Part shown: positions 31,691 through 40,772 of the stretch, one piece after another
Layout of the letters: every line of letters begins with the position of its first letter
Position numbering within the stretch: position 1 is the first letter of the stretch
NCBI GenBank assembly: GCA_027533385.1
Contig: JAPZUE010000025.1
Span: forward strand, 1-64,000
DNA length: 64,000 nt
Source of the DNA: Rhizobium sp.
GTDB lineage: Bacteria > Pseudomonadota > Alphaproteobacteria > Rhizobiales > Rhizobiaceae
Direction: 5' to 3'
Notes under the pieces: model-generated
Databases searched by the model: none
What the model was told of the DNA's origin: nothing
Seen by the model: only the letters and a program-made list of their open reading frames with translations
Program-made: the position numbers and the translations under genes

Positions 31691-32603
31691 GATCTATCTG
31701 CCGATCGCCGAAATGTCGGTCAACGTGTTCATCATTCTGGGAATGGGCGCGGCTGTCGGCTTTCTCTCGGGCATGTTCGGTGTGGGCGGCGGGTTTCTGA
31801 TTACGCCGCTCCTGATCTTCTACAACATCCCGCCCGTTGTGGCGGTTGCGACCGGTGCCAACCAGGTGGTCGCTTCCTCGGTGTCTGGCGCGATCTCGCA
31901 TTTTCGGCGTGGAACGCTTGATGTGAAGCTGGGGTCGGTCCTGCTGGTTGGCGGTCTCGTCGGAGCGACCCTCGGCGTCTATATCTTTTCCTGGCTCCGG
32001 CGGCAGGGCCAGCTCGACCTCATCATTTCGCTGCTTTACGTGATCTTTCTCGGCACCGTTGGCGGGCTGATGCTCGCAGAAAGTCTGCGGGCGCTGCGCC
32101 GCGCGGCGCGCAACGAACCAGCGCCCCTGAAGCGGCCCGGCCAGCACAACTGGGTGCACCGCCTGCCCTTCAAGATGCGCTTCAAGAAGTCGAAGATCTA
32201 TCTCAGCGTCATTCCGATCCTCGCGCTCGGTTTCGGCATCGGCATCCTGACCTCGGTCATGGGTGTCGGCGGCGGCTTCATCATGGTTCCCGCCATGATC
32301 TATCTGCTCAGGATCCCGACCAATGTCGTCGTCGGAACCTCGCTCTTCCAGATCATCTTCACCACCGCCTACACCACGATCGTCCAGGCGGCGACCAACT
32401 ATTCCGTCGATATCGTACTCGCCTTCATCCTGATGGTGGCAGGCGTGATCGGCGCGCAATATGGCGTCCGGGTCGGCCAGAAGCTGCGCGGCGAGCAGCT
32501 GCGCGCGCTTCTCGGATTGCTGGTGCTGGCAGTCGGCGTGCGTCTTGCGATCGAGCTGGTGGTTACCCCAGCCGACGTCTACTCGCTGGCGATCGGAGGC
32601 TGA
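31686..32603 (+). CDS. TauE/SafE-family sulfite/organoanion exporter
   Basis: 305 residues, about eight to nine hydrophobic segments. Two internally related halves each carry the family glycine motif: GFLSGMFGVGGGFLITP (about 25-41) and GILTSVMGVGGGFIMVP (about 188-204). Proteins of this family move sulfite, sulfoacetate or similar anions across the inner membrane. GTG start 31686 has GAGGT upstream. The next gene starts one base after its stop, a TIGR02186 protein that recurrently accompanies this subtype in alphaproteobacteria, so the two likely act together. Substrate unknown. Confidence 0.85.
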   Translation: MTIYLPIAEMSVNVFIILGMGAAVGFLSGMFGVGGGFLITPLLIFYNIPPVVAVATGANQVVASSVSGAISHFRRGTLDVKLGSVLLVGGLVGATLGVYIFSWLRRQGQLDLIISLLYVIFLGTVGGLMLAESLRALRRAARNEPAPLKRPGQHNWVHRLPFKMRFKKSKIYLSVIPILALGFGIGILTSVMGVGGGFIMVPAMIYLLRIPTNVVVGTSLFQIIFTTAYTTIVQAATNYSVDIVLAFILMVAGVIGAQYGVRVGQKLRGEQLRALLGLLVLAVGVRLAIELVVTPADVYSLAIGG

Positions 32604-32604
32604 G

Positions 32605-33408
32605 ATGGGCGCAAGGCTTCTCGTTCTCGCCTTTGCCCTCGTCGCTGTGCTGTCGCTTCCCGTTGCGGCACAGGATCCGCTCGCCACGCAGCTGGCAGAA
32701 CGGGAAGGCCTTGAAATCGGCATCTCGACCAGCGAGATCGCGATCACCTCAGATTTCTCCGGCGCCGATCTGACGGTCTTCGGGGCCCTTACGAACACCG
32801 ACCAGCTTCTGCTTGCGATTGGCCAATACGATATAGTGGTGACCCTGGAGGGGCCCCGGGACTGGACCACCGTTCGGCGCAAGGAGCGCCTGTTCGGCAT
32901 CTGGGTCAACCGCACCTCGCTGACTTTCGAAGAGATCCCGATTTCCTATTCGCTCGCCAGCACACGCCCCGTCGAGGAGATCGCCGAGGATGATCTCCTG
33001 ACCTCGCTCGGCATCGGCATCGATCACCTGGCACTGACCCCGACCGGCTTCATCAGCAATGCCGCCAATCTGAGCGAATTCCGCGATGCATTTCGTCGGC
33101 TGAAGCAGAATCGCGGTCTTTACCAGCGCGACACGGGTGGCGTCCGCTTCGTGTCTTCGAGCCTTTTCCAGGCAACGCTCCGACTGCCAGCCAACATTCC
33201 GAACGGCGTGCACACGGTTCATGCCTACCTGTTCAAGTCGGGCGAATTCATTGCCGAAAAAGAGCTGCCGCTGCGTGTCATCAAGACTGGCCTGGAAGAA
33301 GCCATCACCGAGGCCGCCCACGAACAGCCGCTCGCCTATGGCACGTTTGCCGTGCTGCTCGCCCTGATCACGGGCTGGGCTGCGAGCCTGATCTTCCGCA
33401 AGGACTAA
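32605..33408 (+). CDS. TIGR02186-family alphaproteobacterial membrane-anchored periplasmic protein
   Basis: 267 residues. A signal peptide (MGARLLVLAFALVAVLSLPVAAQ) leads to a beta-rich periplasmic domain with the family's EIAITSDFSGADLTVFGAL stretch, ending in one C-terminal TM helix (about 243-262) and a short RKD cytoplasmic tail. The start at 32605 follows the TauE/SafE stop by one base, so translation is coupled. The family has no assigned biochemical role; its constant partnership with TauE/SafE permeases suggests an accessory or substrate-presenting subunit. Confidence 0.82.
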   Translation: MGARLLVLAFALVAVLSLPVAAQDPLATQLAEREGLEIGISTSEIAITSDFSGADLTVFGALTNTDQLLLAIGQYDIVVTLEGPRDWTTVRRKERLFGIWVNRTSLTFEEIPISYSLASTRPVEEIAEDDLLTSLGIGIDHLALTPTGFISNAANLSEFRDAFRRLKQNRGLYQRDTGGVRFVSSSLFQATLRLPANIPNGVHTVHAYLFKSGEFIAEKELPLRVIKTGLEEAITEAAHEQPLAYGTFAVLLALITGWAASLIFRKD

Positions 33409-33413
33409 AGGGA

Positions 33414-34139
33414 TCAGCCCAGCAGGTTGCCGTAGCGCACCGAATAGATCCGGTCGCGACCGAGAAGGTGCGCGATGAGATTGGTACGGGCAAAGAGGCC
33501 GGTAAAGGCCTTGTGGCGGAGATCGAGGCCGCCCGTTGTCACACCGAAGGACGGCATGACCAAGCGCAGCCCATCGGTCGCGAAACAGGGGCGACGGACG
33601 GATTTTTCCCGGCGGCGGACAGTCGCCGACGGATGGAGATGGCCTGCGACTTCGCCCTTGCCATGCGCCAGGGACGGCTCGTGGCGGAAGGTGAGACCGG
33701 CCAGCGTGAACTCGTCCATCGAATGGCCCGGCAGAGCCGTTGTGCCATCCGGATCATGATTGCCGTTGATCCAGACAAAATCGCGCCCAGCGGCCAGAGC
33801 ATGGATCATCTCGCGGAAGACCGGAGGCATCAGGGCCGAACCGACGCGGTCGTGGAAGTTATCGCCGAGACTGACGATGGTCGCCGGCTCATAGCGCGCG
33901 ACTACGCCTTCCAAGAGGCGCAGAGTTGCCAGCGTGTCATAGGGCGGCAGCAGCTGGCCGCGTCTTGCAAAGGCCGCCCCTTTTTCGAGATGCAGGTCAG
34001 AGACGACAAGTGTTCGGTGGTCGGGCAGGTACATGGCACCGGTCAGATCGCAGACGGCGGCTACGCCCGAGACAGCAATCTCGGTCGTCGTCTCAGCTGT
34101 CTCGATCGGCGCCATGCGCCTTGCCGTCATACCCGTCAT
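33414..34139 (-). CDS. pdeM: Ligase-associated DNA-damage metallophosphoesterase PdeM
   Basis: 241 residues with calcineurin-like motifs VVSDLHLEKG, LGDNFHDRVG, NGNHDPDG and AGHLHP. This exact spacing is that of PdeM (TIGR04123), a nuclease or phosphatase found beside Lhr-like helicases and an ATP-dependent ligase in DNA-repair cassettes. It lies 45 bases downstream of such a helicase on the same strand, which makes the assignment secure. No ligase gene is present next to it in this window. The N-terminal 15 or so residues may be over-extended because several ATGs cluster at the start. Confidence 0.87.
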   Translation of the reverse strand: MTGMTARRMAPIETAETTTEIAVSGVAAVCDLTGAMYLPDHRTLVVSDLHLEKGAAFARRGQLLPPYDTLATLRLLEGVVARYEPATIVSLGDNFHDRVGSALMPPVFREMIHALAAGRDFVWINGNHDPDGTTALPGHSMDEFTLAGLTFRHEPSLAHGKGEVAGHLHPSATVRRREKSVRRPCFATDGLRLVMPSFGVTTGGLDLRHKAFTGLFARTNLIAHLLGRDRIYSVRYGNLLG

Positions 34140-34184
34140 GTCCTCATTCCGCGATGCGCAGGCTTCTTACCCGCAACCTGCCGG

Positions 34185-36728
34185 TCACGCCATGGCCTCG
34201 GCGATCAGATCGTCTGCCGCCATGGACAGCACATGCTCCTGGGCCTCGCCCAACACCGGCTCCTTGCCGATCTCCAGCATGACCGGAACCGCAAGCGGAG
34301 AGATCTGCGTCAGGCGCTTGTGCAGGATGTGGCCCTTGATTCGCTCCAGCATATCGGCAAGCCGGGCAATGTCCAAAAGCCCGGCGGCGGCATCCTGTCG
34401 CGTCGCCTGCATGAGGACATGATCGGGTTCGTGGCTGCGCAGCACGTCGTAGATCAGGTCGGAAGAGACTGTGACCTGGCGGCCGGACTTTTCCTTGCCG
34501 GGATGCCGCTGTTCGATCAGGCCGGCGATGACCGCGCAGTTGCGGAAGGTGCGCTTCAGCATGAAGCTCTCGTCAAGCCAGGTTTCGAGATCGTCACCCA
34601 GCATGTCCTGATCGAAGAGGTCGGCAAGGCTCAAGGCGCCGCGCGCGATCAGGTCTCCCATGTCTTCCAGCCCCCAGATGGCGAGCGCATAGTCTGTTGC
34701 GACGAAGCCCAGCGGCTTGGCGCGCATGCGCTCCAGCCGGCGGGTGAGCAACATGCCGAGCGTCTGATGCGCCAGCCGGCCCTCGAAGGCATAGATCACC
34801 ATGTAGAAGCGCTCGCCGCGCGGGAAGGTCTCTATCAGCAGATCTTGGCGCTTGGGCAGAACCGACTTCTCCGCCTGCAGGGACAGCCAGTCGCGCACCT
34901 GGTCAGGCAGGCTGGTGCGACGGGCCGGATCGTCCAGCATGGCGCGGACCTGCTCGGCCAGATAGGTCGAGAGCGGGAACTTGCCGCCGGCATAGGCCGG
35001 GATCTTCGGGTCCATCGAGAAGGCATTCGACACAAGACATTCGTTGTCACGGATGCCCTCGAAGCGCAGCACCTTGCCGGAAAAGAGGAAGGTGTCGCCC
35101 TGGGTCAGCTGTTCGAAGAAATATTCCTCGACCTTGCCGAGCGTCATGCCGCCACGGCCGATGGAGCCGAGATGGTTGCGCTTGACCAGCCGAACATTGA
35201 GCATCGGCATTTCGACGATGGTGCCAAGGTTCAGGCGGTACTGCTGGGCGACCTGCGGATTGGAGACGCGCCATAACCCATCCTTGCGGCGGCGGATGCG
35301 GGCGTAACGTTCGTAGGTGCGGAGCGCATATCCGCCGGTCGCGACGAAATCGACGATGCGGGCGAAGGTCTCACGCGGCAGGGCGGCATAGGGCAGCGCT
35401 GTCGTCACCTCGCGGTAAAGCTCCTCCTCATCGAAGGCATCGGCGCAGGCCATGCCGAGCACATGCTGGGCCAGCACATCAAGCGAGCCTTCGCCGACCG
35501 GGGGCGTGTCCTGCGCGCCGATATAATTGGCATCGAGGGCGGCCTGGCACTCCATCACCTCGAAGCGGTTGGCTGGCACCAGAATCGCCCGCGATGGCTC
35601 GTCCATGCGGTGATTGGCGCGGCCGATGCGCTGGGCAAGCCGAGACGCCCCTTTCGGCGCACCGACATGGATGACGAGATCGACGTCGCCCCAGTCGATG
35701 CCGAGATCGAGGGTCGAGGTCGCGACGACCGCACGAAGCCGGTTTTCGGCCATGGCGGCCTCCACCTTGCGGCGCTGAGAGACGTCGAGCGAGCCGTGAT
35801 GCAGGGCGATCGGCAGGTTGTCGTCGTTTGCTGTCCAAAGCTCCTGAAACAGCATCTCGGCCTGGGAGCGCGTGTTGACGAAGAGGAGCGTCGTCTGGAA
35901 CTCCTTCAGTACCTTGTAGATTTCGGGGATGGCGTAGATCGCCCGGTGCCCGGACCAGGGGATGCGATCCTCGGTCTGCAGGATGGTGATGTTGGGCCTG
36001 GCACCGCCCTCGACAGTGATCAATCCAGCCGCCGCCTCGCCGTCCTCAGGCTGGGCGACCAGCCAGCGACGCAGATCCATCGGCTGCGCTACAGTTGCCG
36101 AAAGGCCGATGGTCTTCAGGCCGGGGGCAAGTTTTCTGAGGCGCGCGAGGCCGAGCGAGAGCAGATGGCCGCGCTTCGAGGTGACCAGGGAATGCAGTTC
36201 GTCGAAGATGACGTAACGCAGATCCTTGAAGAAGCGCTCCGCATCCGAGTGGGAGATCAGCAGGGCCACCTGCTCGGGGGTGGTCAGCAGGATATCCGGC
36301 GGATTGGTCTTCTGCCGCTGCCGCTTGGAAGCCGGGGTGTCGCCGGTGCGGTTCTCGATGGTGATCGGGAGGCCCATCTCGGTGACAGGCTTCATCAGGT
36401 TGCGCTCGATATCGACGGCGAGCGCCTTGAGCGGCGAGATATAGAGCGTGTGGATGCCGGTAAAGGCTTCCCCGGGTTTCTTCCGACCACGCTCGGTGAG
36501 TTCGGTGAGCGACGGCAGGAAGCCGGCCAGTGTCTTGCCGGCACCAGTGGGGGCGATCAGCAGCAGGCTTTCGCCGCCCTCTTCGCCCGATCTCGCCCGG
36601 GCCAAGAGTTCCAGCTGATGGTCACGCGGCTGCCAGCCCCTTTCGCCGAACCAGCGGAGGAAGGGGGCAGGCAGAAGGGCAAGGGCGGAATCAGCTATCG
36701 TCACCGCCCCAAGGTAGTGGACAAGCAA
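34185..36728 (-). CDS. Ligase-associated Lhr-like DEXH-box helicase
   Basis: 847 residues. Superfamily 2 helicase: motif I APTGAGKT (about 59-66), DEXH box FDELHSL, SAT-type SLSATV region GLSATVAQP, motif VI RIGRANHR. C-terminal Lhr-specific domains complete it. The family (TIGR04121) unwinds or remodels nucleic acid during DNA repair and travels with PdeM, here 45 bases downstream. The listed start is TTG; GTG 36704 (VTIADSALALLP) has a better match to relatives and a GGGG upstream, so the first eight residues are doubtful. Confidence 0.88.
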   Translation of the reverse strand: MLVHYLGAVTIADSALALLPAPFLRWFGERGWQPRDHQLELLARARSGEEGGESLLLIAPTGAGKTLAGFLPSLTELTERGRKKPGEAFTGIHTLYISPLKALAVDIERNLMKPVTEMGLPITIENRTGDTPASKRQRQKTNPPDILLTTPEQVALLISHSDAERFFKDLRYVIFDELHSLVTSKRGHLLSLGLARLRKLAPGLKTIGLSATVAQPMDLRRWLVAQPEDGEAAAGLITVEGGARPNITILQTEDRIPWSGHRAIYAIPEIYKVLKEFQTTLLFVNTRSQAEMLFQELWTANDDNLPIALHHGSLDVSQRRKVEAAMAENRLRAVVATSTLDLGIDWGDVDLVIHVGAPKGASRLAQRIGRANHRMDEPSRAILVPANRFEVMECQAALDANYIGAQDTPPVGEGSLDVLAQHVLGMACADAFDEEELYREVTTALPYAALPRETFARIVDFVATGGYALRTYERYARIRRRKDGLWRVSNPQVAQQYRLNLGTIVEMPMLNVRLVKRNHLGSIGRGGMTLGKVEEYFFEQLTQGDTFLFSGKVLRFEGIRDNECLVSNAFSMDPKIPAYAGGKFPLSTYLAEQVRAMLDDPARRTSLPDQVRDWLSLQAEKSVLPKRQDLLIETFPRGERFYMVIYAFEGRLAHQTLGMLLTRRLERMRAKPLGFVATDYALAIWGLEDMGDLIARGALSLADLFDQDMLGDDLETWLDESFMLKRTFRNCAVIAGLIEQRHPGKEKSGRQVTVSSDLIYDVLRSHEPDHVLMQATRQDAAAGLLDIARLADMLERIKGHILHKRLTQISPLAVPVMLEIGKEPVLGEAQEHVLSMAADDLIAEAMA

Positions 36729-36753
36729 GGAAAGAGAAGAGGCGAAAGAGGTA

Positions 36754-37392
36754 TCACCTCAGCGCGATATACCGGTCCGAGCGGTGGTTGATCGCGAGAA
36801 AGAGATTGAGCACCACAGCGCCGATCACCGAGTAGAGCACCACGGAGGGGCTGACGACGGCAAAGGCGAGCGCCATGACGCAGAGGTCGAAGGCAAGCTG
36901 CACGAGGCCGGCGCGAATGCCGAAACGGTCCTGGATGTAGACGGCGAGGATGCCGAGGCCGCCGAGGCTGGCGCGGTGGCGGTAGAGCGCGAGCAGGCCG
37001 AAGCCGAGAAGCAGGCCGCCAAGGATCGCAGCCCAGACGGGCGCGATGCTCGCAATCACCAGGAAACGGCTTTCGATTTCGACGATGAAGGAAGTGAGGC
37101 CGACGGCGGCAAAGGTCTTGATGGTGAAATCGAGACCGACACGGCGCAGCGACAGGATATAGAAGGGCAGATTGAGCAGGAAGAAGAGCAGACCGAAGCT
37201 CCAGCCACTCCAGTAGTGGAGCACGAAGGCGAGGCCGGCCATGCCGCCGGTCAGAAGCCCGACCTGGGCGAGGAAGTAAAGGCCAAGAGCCGCGATCAGG
37301 CTGCCGGCCACGATGCCCTGCAGATCCTCAGCCGGCGTGTGGCGGGTCGGGTTTGAATTCCAGATGCCCAGCATGCTCGTCAACTGCGCCAT
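36754..37392 (-). CDS. YitT-family membrane protein
   Basis: 212 residues from ATG 37392, which has GGAGAG just upstream; a TTG 33 bases earlier is less likely. Five to six helices, with the family's GGMAGLAFVLHYWSG (about 50-64) and SLGGLGILAVYIQDRFG motifs. YitT proteins are widespread membrane proteins of unknown transport role; this one lacks the long cytoplasmic C-terminal DUF2179 domain of Bacillus members. It lies between the helicase and a methyltransferase on the same strand, with 25 bases to the helicase start. Confidence 0.82.
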   Translation of the reverse strand: MAQLTSMLGIWNSNPTRHTPAEDLQGIVAGSLIAALGLYFLAQVGLLTGGMAGLAFVLHYWSGWSFGLLFFLLNLPFYILSLRRVGLDFTIKTFAAVGLTSFIVEIESRFLVIASIAPVWAAILGGLLLGFGLLALYRHRASLGGLGILAVYIQDRFGIRAGLVQLAFDLCVMALAFAVVSPSVVLYSVIGAVVLNLFLAINHRSDRYIALR

Positions 37393-37459
37393 TTCGCTCT
37401 CCAGACATTGACCTCCCAGGTACAAATCCTACCCGAGATCCTCTGGAAAACAAGGGCGA

Positions 37460-37480
37460 TAGGTCAGCAAAGCTGACCTA
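37460..37480. repeat. Hairpin between methyltransferase and YitT genes
   Basis: TAGGTCAGC-AAA-GCTGACCTA is a perfect nine-bp stem with a three-base loop, 27 bases beyond the methyltransferase stop and 68 bases before the YitT start. No U tract follows on either strand, so it is not a standard intrinsic terminator; it could be an operator or an RNA-stability element. Confidence 0.4.
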
Positions 37481-37507
37481 TGAGCCAATTCGCAAGAAAG
37501 CTGCGGC

Positions 37508-38446
37508 TCAGCCTATTCGGCTCGCAAGAAACAGAATGCCGAAGACCGGTTTTCCGCCATCCATGCGAATGGTGGTGCGGGTCAGAGTGAGGACCTCGAA
37601 GCCGTTTTCGGCAAGACGCTGTCGGACATGCTGCTCGGTATGGGCATAACGCAGGCTCGGGGCGAGCAGATAGCCATCTCCTTCGCCTGCATCCTCGACC
37701 GAAAAGGCGAAGAGTGCCCCTGCCCTTGCAAGGCAAGCGGAAAGCGCAAAGGCATTGGCGAGGTCACCGAGATACATCAGCACATCGGCTGCGGAGACGA
37801 GGTCGGCACGACGTTCGGGGAGGCCCTCATCGAAGAGGCCCGATTGCGCCGGATCAAGGGAAAGATCGGCCTTGGCGAGGAAATCATAGAGGCCCTTTTC
37901 CTCGGCCTTGGTCAGCATGTTGACCGAGAGATCGAAGCCCTCCAGCCGGGTCACCCGATCGCGGATTTCGGCACCAAAGAGCCCGGTCCCGCAGCCGAGA
38001 TCGATCGCGACTTCGAACCGCCTGTCGTCATGGTCTGCAATCAGCCGGGCGAGCTTGGCCGGGACGGTGTAATCGAGCCGTTCGACAAGTGCTGTATCGA
38101 AGCGATCAGCATAGTCGTCGAACAGCGCCTCGACGTAACGGGACGGCGGCTGGTCAGGCACCTCTTCGGCACCGAGCAGCGCGAGCTTCAGGCGCGCGCC
38201 GAAGATATCCTGCGGGTCGAGCTCCAGCACACGCTGCAAGGCAGGAACGGCTTTTTCCGGCTGGTTCGCCTTCTCGGCGTAATCCGCCAGCCGCACGAGG
38301 CCCGCCGGCCAGTCGGGCACCAGGTCTAGCGCCTGCTCCATCAATTCCACGGCTGCCTCATGTTCGCCATTCTCGGCAAGCATGCGGGCATAATCGGCGC
38401 GTCGATCGGCGATGACATCGCCGGAGGAAAACTGGGTGGGGTGCAT
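37508..38446 (-). CDS. TPR-containing class I SAM methyltransferase
   Basis: 312 residues from ATG 38446, supported by AAGGGA seven bases upstream; an ATG 42 bases earlier lacks a ribosome site. Residues about 5-95 form two or three TPR helices (EHEAAVELMEQALDLVPDWP); about 140-300 is a Rossmann methyltransferase with motif I AIDLGCGTGLFG and the SAADVLMYLGDL segment. Substrate unknown: similar TPR-methyltransferases are common in rhizobia without assigned targets. Divergent from the small membrane protein at 38615. Confidence 0.83.
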   Translation of the reverse strand: MHPTQFSSGDVIADRRADYARMLAENGEHEAAVELMEQALDLVPDWPAGLVRLADYAEKANQPEKAVPALQRVLELDPQDIFGARLKLALLGAEEVPDQPPSRYVEALFDDYADRFDTALVERLDYTVPAKLARLIADHDDRRFEVAIDLGCGTGLFGAEIRDRVTRLEGFDLSVNMLTKAEEKGLYDFLAKADLSLDPAQSGLFDEGLPERRADLVSAADVLMYLGDLANAFALSACLARAGALFAFSVEDAGEGDGYLLAPSLRYAHTEQHVRQRLAENGFEVLTLTRTTIRMDGGKPVFGILFLASRIG

Positions 38447-38614
38447 CGGAGATCCCTTCGAACCTTCCAGCCTGATATCGTCCGGCATGGAGTGGGCGCG
38501 CGGTCTTGACCGATCGCCGGAAAAAACTCAAGTCCTATCGCAAGCCCCTGCTTCGCCGGCTTGCAGGGTGGGGCCACCGCGCCCATATCAGCGGACGACA
38601 ACAGGAGATTACGC

Positions 38615-38881
38615 ATGGCTGATGGCATCAATCGATTTCTCGGCGACACCCCAGGCCGCACGTTCGTCAAGCTGATCGTCGTCTCGCTCATCGTCGGCTT
38701 CGTGATGTCCGTCTTCGGGCTCGATCCGGCCGACCTGCTGAATGGCGTACGCTACTTCCTGATCGACCTCTGGTATACCGGCTTCGATGCACTCGGCCGT
38801 GTCGGGCAATATCTGCTGATCGGCGCCACCGTGGTCATTCCGGCCTTTATCCTGCTGCGCCTCTTCGCCTCGCGGAACTGA
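38615..38881 (+). CDS. Small membrane protein, DUF6460-like
   Basis: 88 residues with two hydrophobic segments (about 22-40 and 60-82) separated by the polar FGLDPADLLNG stretch. It resembles the short alphaproteobacterial DUF6460 proteins. ATG 38615 has CAGGAG eight bases upstream; the frame extends further back without one. It precedes a lipoprotein gene by seven bases and probably shares its transcript. Function unknown. Confidence 0.75.
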   Translation: MADGINRFLGDTPGRTFVKLIVVSLIVGFVMSVFGLDPADLLNGVRYFLIDLWYTGFDALGRVGQYLLIGATVVIPAFILLRLFASRN

Positions 38882-38888
38882 GTCCCTG

Positions 38889-39386
38889 ATGACTGACCTT
38901 GCCCTGCCCCGCCGCCGGCTGATCCTGATTTCGGCCGGCCTGATGACGGCAGCGATCGCCGGCTGCCGTTCCACCGATATCCTCAACCCCGATGACGGGC
39001 AGTCGCGCGCCGAAACGGATGCCGCGCTGCCGATGGTCAATCGCCTGCGCCAGTCGCGTGGCCTCTCTCCGCTTTCGCGGGGAAAAGCTGCGGAAGTGGC
39101 GGCGATCGCTCAGGCCAAGCGCATGGCGCGTGCCGGGGAGATGTCGCATCTGATCGGCTTCAACGACAGTTTCGGTGCCCGAATGAAGGGACACGGCGTT
39201 CCCCTGCCCGCCGCCGAAAACATCGCGACCGGTCAGGACAGCGTCGAACGTGCCGTGCAGGCCTGGATCGATTCCAAGCGGCATCTCGACAACATGCTCG
39301 GCAATTTCAACGGGCTCGGTGTCGCCGTGGCCTGGGATTCCGCTTCCGGCAACCGCCCCTACTGGGCCATGGTGCTTTCGGCCTGA
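38889..39386 (+). CDS. CAP-domain (SCP/PR1-like) lipoprotein
   Basis: 165 residues. Signal peptide with lipobox AIAGC puts the acylated cysteine at about residue 26. The CAP domain (about 42-165) keeps the family landmarks: the histidine in EMSHLIGFNDSF, PAAENIATG, and WIDSKRHLDNMLG with the second histidine. Prokaryotic CAP proteins are secreted or surface attached and mostly uncharacterised. It follows the small membrane protein by seven bases. Confidence 0.85.
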   Translation: MTDLALPRRRLILISAGLMTAAIAGCRSTDILNPDDGQSRAETDAALPMVNRLRQSRGLSPLSRGKAAEVAAIAQAKRMARAGEMSHLIGFNDSFGARMKGHGVPLPAAENIATGQDSVERAVQAWIDSKRHLDNMLGNFNGLGVAVAWDSASGNRPYWAMVLSA

Positions 39387-39425
39387 GTGATTCATTCTCC
39401 GCTCCGGTCCCCACCGGAGCGATCC

Positions 39426-40772
39426 ATGCACAGCCCATCTTCTTCCGCCACCCGGACCATCGAGGTCAGCCATAGCAGCGTGCTTGCGATCGCGGTGCCG
39501 ATGACACTCGGCTTCGTCACGACGCCTCTGCTCGGGCTCACCGATACCGCCGTCGTCGGACGGAGCGGTGATGCGGCCCAGCTTGCCGGGCTTGCAATCG
39601 CGGCGGCACTCTTCGATCTGCTCTTTGCCAGCCTGAATTTCCTGCGGGCCTCGACGACGGCGCTTGTGGCGCAGGCGCAGGGACGCGGCGATACCACGGA
39701 ACTCTTCGCCGTCTTCTGGCGCTCGATCGTCTTGTCCGTGGGCTTCGGCCTTCTCATCCTGGTTGCGTCTCCGGCCATTGTCGGCTTCGGCCCGGCGATG
39801 ATGGGGGCCGACGGCGGCGTGCAGGCAGCGGCTGCGACCTATATCGGCATCCGCATTCTCGCCGCGCCCGTGACGCTCACGAACTTCACGCTGCTCGGTT
39901 TCGTGCTCGGACGGGGAATGGGTTCCGTCGGCCTTGCGCTGCAGATCCTGCTCAACGGCGTCAACATCGTCATGTCGATCCTGCTCGGCATTACCTTCGG
40001 CTTCGGCATTGCTGGCGTTGCCTGGGGCACGGTCATCGGCGAGGTCGTCGCGATGCTTGCGGGTTTTGCCTTCATCTTCTGGCGCTATGGCCGGGCCGCC
40101 ATGCCGCAGGTCTCGATGGTCACCGACCGCGTGAAGCTGATGGCGCTGTTCCGGCTGAACCGCGACATCCTGATCCGCACCTTCTCGCTGATCACGGCCT
40201 TTACCGTGATGACCCGGATCGGTGCTGGCTTCGGTGCCGTGACGCTTGCTGCCAATGCGGTGCTGATGAACTTCTTCATGATCGCAAGTTTCTATCTCGA
40301 CGGCATGGCAACGGCTGCCGAGCAGATCACCGGAGAGACGATCGGAGCACGGCAGCGGCATGCTTTCGAGCGCGCGGTGAAACTCACCGGCCTATGGTCC
40401 TTCGGCCTGGCGCTGGCCAGCCTCGTTTTCTTCCTGATCTTCGGCGATGCGATCATCGGCTTCATCACCACGGCCGGCGACGTACGCGTTGCTGCCGAGA
40501 CCTATCTCGTCTATGCGGCGCTGACGGCGCTCACCGGGGCGCTTGCCTTCCACATGGATGGCGTGTTCATCGGTGCAACCTGGTCCGCCGAGATGCGCAA
40601 CATGATGCTTGTTGCGCTCGCCGGCTATCTCGCCAGCGTCGCCGTGCTTGTCCCGCTGTTTGACAATCACGGGCTCTGGATCGCGCTCAACGTCTTTCTT
40701 GCCCTGCGCGGGCTGCTGTTGCTGGCGCGGCTGAGGACGAAGACTGATCAGACCTTTACCGACAGCCAGTGA
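39426..40772 (+). CDS. MATE-family multidrug/cation antiporter (DinF-like)
   Basis: 448 residues, 12 hydrophobic segments in two pseudo-symmetric halves. The N-half has PMTLGFVTTPLLGLTDTAVVGRSGD, the standard MATE opening with the functional aspartate; the C-half has the paired FFMIASFYLDGMATAAEQITGE. DinF-subfamily members are proton-coupled efflux pumps for cations and drugs. The start is ATG 39426 with GGAG seven bases upstream; GTG 39387 is a poorer choice. Its last 25 bases overlap the convergent pyrD. Confidence 0.87.
   Translation: MHSPSSSATRTIEVSHSSVLAIAVPMTLGFVTTPLLGLTDTAVVGRSGDAAQLAGLAIAAALFDLLFASLNFLRASTTALVAQAQGRGDTTELFAVFWRSIVLSVGFGLLILVASPAIVGFGPAMMGADGGVQAAAATYIGIRILAAPVTLTNFTLLGFVLGRGMGSVGLALQILLNGVNIVMSILLGITFGFGIAGVAWGTVIGEVVAMLAGFAFIFWRYGRAAMPQVSMVTDRVKLMALFRLNRDILIRTFSLITAFTVMTRIGAGFGAVTLAANAVLMNFFMIASFYLDGMATAAEQITGETIGARQRHAFERAVKLTGLWSFGLALASLVFFLIFGDAIIGFITTAGDVRVAAETYLVYAALTALTGALAFHMDGVFIGATWSAEMRNMMLVALAGYLASVAVLVPLFDNHGLWIALNVFLALRGLLLLARLRTKTDQTFTDSQ

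Noticed and set aside
40748..40772. Frameshift or misassembly at the MATE/pyrD overlap
   Set aside because: Both proteins end with normal family C-termini, so the overlap appears genuine.
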